In this document: positions 58,528-64,000 of the stretch, piece after piece
How the letters are laid out: each line of letters starts with the position of its first letter
How positions within the stretch are numbered: the stretch's first letter is position 1
Origin: Rhizobium sp. Root1212
Lineage (GTDB): Bacteria; Pseudomonadota; Alphaproteobacteria; Rhizobiales; Rhizobiaceae
Length of the DNA stretch: 64,000 nucleotides
Direction of reading: 5' to 3'
Assembly (NCBI RefSeq): GCF_001424985.1
Contig: NZ_LMDA01000003.1
Span: 1 to 64,000 of the forward strand
Made by a program: the position numbers and the translations under genes
The notes under the pieces: generated by a model
Told to the model about the DNA's origin: nothing
What the model saw: only the letters and a program-made list of their open reading frames with translations
Databases searched by the model: none

Positions 58528-58674
58528 GACCGATCGATATTCAGCCCATACCGGCCTGCAAATGTCGCTTTCCTGCGCTTCCGGTGCTCATGTACAGAAG
58601 TGCGCTGCGCTCCGGGTCGCAGAAAATCACCATTTTCGGCTCGGTCTGAACTGAATCTCAATCGGTCTCCAAGT

Positions 58675-59688
58675 TCACACCATCCCGGCGGCCAGCAGGC
58701 TTTCCGCCGTCGCCCGAACCGCCTCTTCCGCCGACCGCGGCCGCCATCCGAGAACGCGCTGCGCCTTTTCGCTCGACACGCGCTGATCGCGTCCAAGTTC
58801 CTTCACGATCAGTTTGAGACCGGGATCGAACGGCGCAGCGAGCCGTGAAAGCCATGTCGGCAGCGGAAGGCGCGGCACGTGCCTTGCCTCTACCGGGAAG
58901 GATTGTCGCAATACCTTTGCAATGTCGCGCATGGAGAGCATGTCGGCAGCGGCGATGAAACGCTGGCCCCTCGCTTCCGGCACCGTCATTGCCAGCACAT
59001 GCGCTTCCGCCGCATCGCGTGCATCGACGATGGAAACGCGGAAATCCGGCAGAGCGGGATACTTGCCCTTGAGCAGGTTTCGGATCATGCCGGTCGAAGT
59101 CCCGACCCGGCGCCCGAGGATCGGGCCGAAGACCATGCCGGGATTGATGACGGCGATCTCCAGCCCCTGTTTTCGCGCAAAATCCCAAGCCGCCTTTTCC
59201 GCAAGCGTCTTGGATTTGTGATACGGAACCGTCAGCGGCCCGTCGATATCCGTCCAGTCTTCTTCGGTGAAAGGCGGCGTGCCGCGCCCGTAATTGATCG
59301 CGGCGACGGAGGAAGTCACGACGACGCGGCTGACGCCCGCCTGGTGTGCCGCCTGCAGCACCTGCAAGGTGCCCTCGCGCGCCGGCACGATCAGATCGTC
59401 CTCGTGCTTCGGCAAGGATGACGGAAACGGCGATGCGGCATGGATGACGTATTGCGCGCCGGCCATGGCTTCACGCCAGCCGGTATCGGACAGGAGATCG
59501 GCCTCGACGAAGGAAAGCCGGCCGGTTGCACTCGCAAATTTTCGGATGTCCGCCTCAACGGCGCCTGCCCGTTTCACGGAGCGGAGCGTGCCGCGCACAT
59601 CATAGCCGCCCAAAAGCAGGCGCGCGGCGATATGGCCGCCAAGAAAGCCGCCGATGCCGGTCACGACAACCAAGGACTTGTTCGTCAT
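58675..59688 (-). CDS. NAD(P)-dependent SDR, dihydroflavonol-reductase-like
   Basis: 337 residues from ATG 59688, with GGAG before it; ATG 59700 is an alternative. Motifs: VVVTGIGGFLGGHIAARLL, the SSVAAIN serine site, and YHKSKTLAEKAAW with Tyr and Lys. The extended SDR family reduces aldehydes or ketones such as dihydroflavonols and methylglyoxal. The long frame to 60120 is only an artefact of the DUF2336 gene. It follows that gene by 23 bases. Confidence 0.88.
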   Translation of the reverse strand: MTNKSLVVVTGIGGFLGGHIAARLLLGGYDVRGTLRSVKRAGAVEADIRKFASATGRLSFVEADLLSDTGWREAMAGAQYVIHAASPFPSSLPKHEDDLIVPAREGTLQVLQAAHQAGVSRVVVTSSVAAINYGRGTPPFTEEDWTDIDGPLTVPYHKSKTLAEKAAWDFARKQGLEIAVINPGMVFGPILGRRVGTSTGMIRNLLKGKYPALPDFRVSIVDARDAAEAHVLAMTVPEARGQRFIAAADMLSMRDIAKVLRQSFPVEARHVPRLPLPTWLSRLAAPFDPGLKLIVKELGRDQRVSSEKAQRVLGWRPRSAEEAVRATAESLLAAGMV

Positions 59689-59711
59689 GATCCACTCCAT
59701 CGAGGGCTCTA

Positions 59712-60848
59712 TCAGGCGGCCTCGCGCGCCGCCAGAAGCGCATATTCGCGCGCCGACTGCCGCTGCTCGGCGATCGACAGCTTTTCGACCATCTCGGCCA
59801 GGCCGCCCACCGGACCTTCCGACGATACCCGGCGACGCAGGCGTGACAACAGGGTGGCGGACATGGAGGCTATGGAAGAACCGCTCTGATGATTGTCCTT
59901 GCGCCAGAGGAACAGCGCATCGGCGAATGCTTGGCTGACATCGCGGCCAAGACCGGCTTGCTCGAACAGGGCGCGGACGGCGTGAACGCGGCCGTTCGAC
60001 AGCACTGAGCGCACCCTCTTTTCCGAAACGCCGGAAAGATCGCAGATCGCGGCGGCGAAGAAATCGATGCGACCGGAGCACAGGGCATGCATCAGGAAGG
60101 CCGGCGTCAGGCGGCCGCAAACCCGGAGATGTTCGACAAGTGCCGAAACTTCGCTCGCATCGGCGCTGCCGGCCATGCCCACGGCGACGGTGTCGCAGGC
60201 CTCGCGGGTGATGCGCTCGACCCGGCGCTCGCCGATCGCCATCTGGACGAGGGAAAAGCCGGAAAGGGCCGCACTGACCTTTTCCACCAGCGTATGCCGG
60301 GCATCGACCGGAAGGTCCGGCCGGTCGAGAAGGTAGTTGCGCACCGAGGGCAAATGGCCGAGCCGGTCGCTCAGCCGCTTCAAGGCACGGCTGGAGAATT
60401 CGGCTGCAGGATTTTCGAGCAGGATCAGCACTTCCTCCTCGCCGCCGATTTCGGCAATCGCCGCAGCCACCGGCCGCGACAGGTGCGGCCGGGCCGCGAT
60501 GACGGCGCGGGTTTCATGGGTGCCGCGCGCAGCGAGATCGACGAGATCCATATCGGTCAGCACCGGCGAACGGGAGATGACTGCGAAAGCTGCCTCCGGC
60601 TGGTCTTCGGCAAGCGAGAGAACGATGGCGCGGGGAATGGCGGCACAATCGGCAACCGCTCCGGCAAGCGCGATGCGGACTTTTGGCGAGGGATCGTCGA
60701 GCAGGAAGGTCATCGCCATTTCGGCCGCATGACGGTCGAGCGTGTTCATTTCCGAGGCCGCGTAAGCACGGCCCAGCGCGCTTGCCGCGCGCGCCCTGTC
60801 GCTCGCCTTGGCCGTTTCGACCCAGCGAAGAAATGCTTGAATGATCAC
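59712..60848 (-). CDS. DUF2336 family protein
   Basis: 378 residues, all alpha-helical, with HEAT-like units (DDPSPKVRIALAGAVADC, HETRAVIAARPHLSRPVAAAI in parts). This is the alphaproteobacterial DUF2336 family, whose function is not known; some members are linked to cell envelope or stress signalling. There is no signal peptide. It is divergent from the CitE-like gene and upstream of the SDR. Confidence 0.88.
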   Translation of the reverse strand: MIIQAFLRWVETAKASDRARAASALGRAYAASEMNTLDRHAAEMAMTFLLDDPSPKVRIALAGAVADCAAIPRAIVLSLAEDQPEAAFAVISRSPVLTDMDLVDLAARGTHETRAVIAARPHLSRPVAAAIAEIGGEEEVLILLENPAAEFSSRALKRLSDRLGHLPSVRNYLLDRPDLPVDARHTLVEKVSAALSGFSLVQMAIGERRVERITREACDTVAVGMAGSADASEVSALVEHLRVCGRLTPAFLMHALCSGRIDFFAAAICDLSGVSEKRVRSVLSNGRVHAVRALFEQAGLGRDVSQAFADALFLWRKDNHQSGSSIASMSATLLSRLRRRVSSEGPVGGLAEMVEKLSIAEQRQSAREYALLAAREAA

Positions 60849-60920
60849 GGACGCCCCACTACACCGACTGTCACTTCATGGATCGAAGAGTAGCGGGCAA
60901 AAGTTTAAGATTGGTTCACC

Positions 60921-61469
60921 ATGTCCGTTAACGCCCCGAACATTTTTCTGGTGCCGCTCGCGCCGCTTGCCGCGCCGCTGCCGGCCGGCGGCCTGCTCGT
61001 CATCGATGCGGGAATTGATTGGCCAAGAGCTTTGGCCTCGCCGGACCTGAAGGCGTTGTGCGAGCACTGCCCGTCTCCCCTCTATCTTCGCATCGAGGGG
61101 CTGCCAGACACCGCGGCTGACCATCTGGCAGGGCTGCTTGGAATGGGAATAGACGGCATCGTGCTGGGCGCTTGTGCGGGAACCGCCCATCTCCAGCATC
61201 TGGAAACCGTGCTGCGCGTTGCTGAAGCACAAGCCGGCCGGACAGATGGCGCGACGCCGGTCATGGTGGAGCTTGGCGGCGCACCGGAAGCCTTCCTGCC
61301 ACCACGCCCCCTCGCCTCGGCGCGACTGTCCGCCGTCATTTTCAATGAGGACGCAAGCTTTGCAGGCGGCATGCGCGCCTTGGCCCAGTTAATGGCGGCT
61401 CAGGCAGGCAAACCCTTCTACGTGCTTTCAGCGGGCGACAGGATCGCCCGGCTGGCGAGCGATCCCTGA
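60921..61469 (+). CDS. Short CitE/HpcH-like barrel protein, possibly degenerate
   Basis: 182 residues. LLVIDAGIDWP, YLRIEGLPD, GIDGIVLGACAGTAHLQHLE and VMVELGGAPE are arranged like strands of the HpcH/CitE lyase barrel, but the protein is about 100 residues shorter than that family and the metal-binding Glu and Asp residues are not clearly present. It may be a remnant or a non-catalytic member. There is no signal peptide. Its neighbour on the same strand is far away, so it is probably monocistronic. Confidence 0.6.
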   Translation: MSVNAPNIFLVPLAPLAAPLPAGGLLVIDAGIDWPRALASPDLKALCEHCPSPLYLRIEGLPDTAADHLAGLLGMGIDGIVLGACAGTAHLQHLETVLRVAEAQAGRTDGATPVMVELGGAPEAFLPPRPLASARLSAVIFNEDASFAGGMRALAQLMAAQAGKPFYVLSAGDRIARLASDP

Positions 61470-61476
61470 TCCGTTT

Positions 61477-62079
61477 TCAGCGCCTCGGCCGGAACATCTC
61501 GAAGACGTCGCCGGCATCGCAATAGTCCATATAGCCCATGCGGCCGATCGGTCGCACTTTCGCCATATCGAAGCGACCGTCGCGGATCGCCTCCTCGCGG
61601 ATATGGATGCCGACCACCTGACCGATGACCATGTAGTTTTCCGAAAGATCGCCCGTCAGCGTCTTCGGCTGGAACATTTCCGTGACCTTGCATTCCAGCG
61701 CCGCATAGGCCTCGGCAACGAAGGGTGCCACGACAAGCGTTCCGACCGCCGGCGTCAGGCCGGCGATCTCGAATTCGCTTTCGCCGCGCGGCGCGTTGAG
61801 CGAGGTCATGTTCATCTTCTCGGCCAAATCGCGGCTGACGAAATTGGCCGTGAACTCGCCGGTTTCCTCAATATTGGCGACCGAATCCTTGTGGCCGGAG
61901 GAGGAGAACATCACCAGCTTCGGGGTATCGCTGATCGCGTTGAAGAAGGAATACGGCGCCAGATTATAACTGCCGTCCTTCGCCCGCGAGCCGATCCAGC
62001 CGATCGGCCGCGGCGAGACGATCGCCTTGAACGGATCGTGGGAAAGCCCGTGACGGTTGGCCGATGTCTCGTAGAACAT
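61477..62079 (-). CDS. Flavin reductase-like FMN-binding protein
   Basis: 200 residues. IVSPRPIGWIGSRAKDG and NLAPYSFFNAISDTPKLVMFS are the FMN-binding flavin reductase signature of the long-chain DIM6/NTAB type. KVRPIGRMGYMDYC ends the fold. Substrates vary (FMN, flavin for a monooxygenase). It shares TGATG with the nitroreductase gene, so both flavoproteins are coupled. Confidence 0.88.
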   Translation of the reverse strand: MFYETSANRHGLSHDPFKAIVSPRPIGWIGSRAKDGSYNLAPYSFFNAISDTPKLVMFSSSGHKDSVANIEETGEFTANFVSRDLAEKMNMTSLNAPRGESEFEIAGLTPAVGTLVVAPFVAEAYAALECKVTEMFQPKTLTGDLSENYMVIGQVVGIHIREEAIRDGRFDMAKVRPIGRMGYMDYCDAGDVFEMFRPRR

Positions 62080-62663
62080 CAGGCCTCCTCGCCGGCCCAG
62101 GTGACGATCTCGGCAAGCTCTGGACGCGGGCGCTCGGTCGGCGGCACCTGCGGCGAGCCGATATGGATGAAACCGGCGATTTTCTCACCCGGCTTCACGC
62201 CGAGCAGCGGATAGGCCTTTTCATCGAAGGCGAACCATTCGGTAAGCCAGTTCGAGGAATAGCCGAGCGCGTTTGCGGCCATCAGCAGGTTGAGGCAAAC
62301 GGCACCCGCCGACATGATCTGCTCCCATTCCGGAATCTTGAAATGCGGAGCGGCGGTGCTGACGACGGCGATCACCACCGGCGCGCGGGTGAGCCGGGCG
62401 TTTTCCACTGCGATCATTTCGGCCGAAAGATCGGGTTTGGCGGCGAGCGCCATCTTGGCAAGCTCGGCGCTGATGCGAGCGCGCTCGTCGCCGCGAAAGA
62501 CGATGAAGCGCCAGGGAGCGAGCTTGCCGTGATCGGGAACGCGCGAGGCGAGTTTCAGCATTTCCTCGATTTCGGATTTGCCGGGACCGGGCTCCATCAT
62601 CTGGAAGGCAGGGATCGAGCGCCGGGTGGAGAGATAATCACGCAAGCTGATTTCGGTTTTCAT
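62079..62663 (-). CDS. Nitroreductase-family flavoprotein
   Basis: 194 residues. [35 protein letters not shown] and the late [10 protein letters not shown] are family features with the FMN-binding Arg and Ser. It uses NAD(P)H and FMN to reduce nitro groups, quinones or similar. It precedes the flavin reductase gene with a one-base overlap and is divergent from an exported protein gene. Confidence 0.9.
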   Translation of the reverse strand: MKTEISLRDYLSTRRSIPAFQMMEPGPGKSEIEEMLKLASRVPDHGKLAPWRFIVFRGDERARISAELAKMALAAKPDLSAEMIAVENARLTRAPVVIAVVSTAAPHFKIPEWEQIMSAGAVCLNLLMAANALGYSSNWLTEWFAFDEKAYPLLGVKPGEKIAGFIHIGSPQVPPTERPRPELAEIVTWAGEEA

Positions 62664-62770
62664 CGCGGTCCATTTCCACTAGTTTGCCGTGGCATGTCGC
62701 GGCTTGGGCCACGAAATTGCCATACCGGCGTCTCAAGTGGAGCCACCCAGTCAGGAAGTCAACCACCGTC

Positions 62771-63775
62771 ATGCGCATCATCTCCGGTCCGGTCAGCACG
62801 ATCCTTTCAACCCTTACCCTCGTCACTTTCCTGATGCCGTCCGCCTTCGCGCAGGAGAAGGACGATCCGTTCCGCAGCTTCCCCTCGATTTCCACGCCAC
62901 AGAAGATGCCGAAGCTCAACAGCTTCAATCCGGTCCTGCCGGGAGAAGCGACGCAGGGCACGCCGTTGAAGGATATCCGGCTGGAAGCGCTGCTCAAAGA
63001 AAAGGGCGAACCGGTGGAGCAAGGCCTGACCTGGCGCGTCTTCAGCCCCATTCCCGGCTCCGACGGAAAATTGCCGCTGGTCGCCACTTCGGAAGGCGGT
63101 GCGGCGGCGTTCCAACTGGTTCCCGGCGAATATTTCGTCAATGTCGCGTTCGGTCGCGCCGGCGCTACCCGCAAAATCCGCGTACCGGAAAACGGGCCCG
63201 CCGATACGCAGGTTCTGGTGCTCGATGCCGGCGGCATCATGCTGAATGCCGTCTCCGGCAGCGATGTGCGCATTCCGCCGAACGAGCTTAGCTTCTCGAT
63301 CTTCTCCTCCGACGCGAAGGAAGATGGCGAGCGTGCGCTTGTCATGGCCGATGTGAAGCCGGATACGGTCGTGCGGCTGAACACCGGCACCTATCACGTC
63401 GTTTCCAACTACGGCTCCGTCAATGCCGTGATTCGCGCCGATATCCAGGTGGAAGCCGGCAAGCTCACGGAAGCGACGATCCAGCATCGCGCGGCGAAGC
63501 TGACGCTGAAACTCGTTTCCGAGCCCGGCGGCGAAGCCATTGCCGACACGGCCTGGTCGATCCTGACCTCTTCGGGCGACGTGGTGAGCGAAAGCGTCGG
63601 CGCCTTCCCGACCCTCGTGCTGGCCGAAGGCGGCTATACCGCAATCGCCCGCAACGACGAGAAAATCTACCAGCGCGATTTCACCGTGAAGGCCGGCGTG
63701 AACACCGACGTCGAAGTGCTCTTGAACGACAAGGGCGCGCAGGCCGCTGCCCCCAATATCGACGCGCAGGACTGA
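62771..63775 (+). CDS. Exported protein of unknown function
   Basis: 334 residues from ATG 62771. The signal peptide is TILSTLTLVTFLMPSAFA. The rest is beta-rich with repeated Ig-like or transthyretin-like units: WRVFSPIPGSDGKLPL, AAFQLVPGEYFVNVAFGRAG and, later, WSILTSSGDVVSESVGAFP with LAEGGYTAIARND. The two halves look related, each with a 'lots-of-beta then Gly-Tyr' pattern. No cysteine or catalytic motif is seen. It is probably periplasmic. The frame to 62684 is a shadow. Confidence 0.8.
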   Translation: MRIISGPVSTILSTLTLVTFLMPSAFAQEKDDPFRSFPSISTPQKMPKLNSFNPVLPGEATQGTPLKDIRLEALLKEKGEPVEQGLTWRVFSPIPGSDGKLPLVATSEGGAAAFQLVPGEYFVNVAFGRAGATRKIRVPENGPADTQVLVLDAGGIMLNAVSGSDVRIPPNELSFSIFSSDAKEDGERALVMADVKPDTVVRLNTGTYHVVSNYGSVNAVIRADIQVEAGKLTEATIQHRAAKLTLKLVSEPGGEAIADTAWSILTSSGDVVSESVGAFPTLVLAEGGYTAIARNDEKIYQRDFTVKAGVNTDVEVLLNDKGAQAAAPNIDAQD

Positions 63776-63776
63776 C

Positions 63777-64000
63777 CTACGCTTCGTCGTGACTGAGGAT
63801 ATTGACCAGCGTGCCGAAGGGATCGCGGACATAGAAGCGGCGCACGCCCCATGGTTCCGAAGCCGGGCCATATTCGATGGCAATGCCGGCCGCGATCATG
63901 CGCGATAGAACCTCATCGAGGTTGTCGACTTCGATCGAGAGTGCCGGTACCGGCGCCCCTGAGCCGCCTTCGCTGGCGACGCTCACCTGCACCAAAGCCT
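63777..64000 (-). CDS. VOC/glyoxalase-like protein, 3' end only
   Basis: The C-terminal 74 residues or so of a VOC-superfamily protein; the 5' end is beyond the window. LSIEVDNLDEVLSRMIAAGI and WGVRRFYVRDPFGTLVNIL are the second-half beta-alpha-beta of the fold, with the metal glutamate position replaced or missing in this part. The function is unknown. It converges with the exported protein gene at one base. Confidence 0.75.
   Translation of the reverse strand, partial: ALVQVSVASEGGSGAPVPALSIEVDNLDEVLSRMIAAGIAIEYGPASEPWGVRRFYVRDPFGTLVNILSHDEA

Overview
The window is about 64 kb of GC-rich chromosome from an alphaproteobacterium, almost certainly Rhizobiaceae (Rhizobium, Agrobacterium, Sinorhizobium or Shinella group). 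The evidence is gene content and order: nifR3(dusB)-ntrB-ntrC-ntrY-ntrX-dat-hfq-hflX, an ispDF fusion, pdhA-pdhB(with lipoyl domain)-pdhC-lpdA-lipA, eno-kdsA, pyrG-secG-tpiA, and a rhizobial (RIME-type) palindromic repeat. Most of it is core chromosome. There is no rRNA or tRNA gene, CRISPR array, phage or transposase gene. No gap between genes exceeds about 300 bases.

Region 1 (1-9400): the 3' end of an amino-acid ABC transporter ATPase, then a convergent minus-strand cluster. Read 5' to 3' it holds a small exported protein, a ferric-reductase-like membrane flavocytochrome, a four-heme exported cytochrome c of 1080 residues, an OmpA-domain protein, and two exported caspase-fold proteases. 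The last four genes are spaced 13 bases or less, or overlap. The cytochrome and both proteases end in a similar DUF4384-like domain, and both proteases carry an EF-hand-like loop. This is the best candidate here for an undescribed system. A palindromic repeat has entered the last gene in frame.

Region 2 (9400-16900): a secreted serralysin-type RTX metalloprotease with a nearly identical 237-bp internal tandem repeat, then a minus-strand sulfite-reduction operon (cysG, DUF2849, cysI, DUF934) followed by fpr. The fpr promoter has a perfect TATAAT and a perfect 10-bp inverted repeat over the likely transcription start.

Region 3 (16900-32400): deaminase and mazG, then hflX/hfq, a D-amino-acid aminotransferase, the NtrYX and NtrBC nitrogen-signalling pairs with dusB, ispDF, a CinA-type protein, an unknown exported protein, a COQ10/RatA-type protein and a small P-loop kinase.

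Region 4 (32400-48860): lipA; lpdA, an SGNH hydrolase and pdhCBA; ftsB; eno; kdsA; a VOC protein; a lipoprotein transglycosylase; pyrG; secG; tpiA; and, on the plus strand, cytochrome b561 overlapping a YceI protein.

Region 5 (48860-54700): a minus-strand cluster with a HAD-UbiA phosphoribosyl-polyprenol synthase-like protein, a DprE1-like oxidase, a short ArnE-like transporter, an extended SDR and a class III aminotransferase. It suggests a lipid-linked pentose pathway.

Region 6 (54700-64000): an exported alpha/beta hydrolase, parE, a small cysteine-containing protein, an SDR with a DUF2336 protein, a CitE-like short protein, a flavin reductase with a nitroreductase, an unknown exported protein and a truncated VOC gene. 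Two copies of an 88-bp compound palindrome lie downstream of mazG/hflX and of eno.
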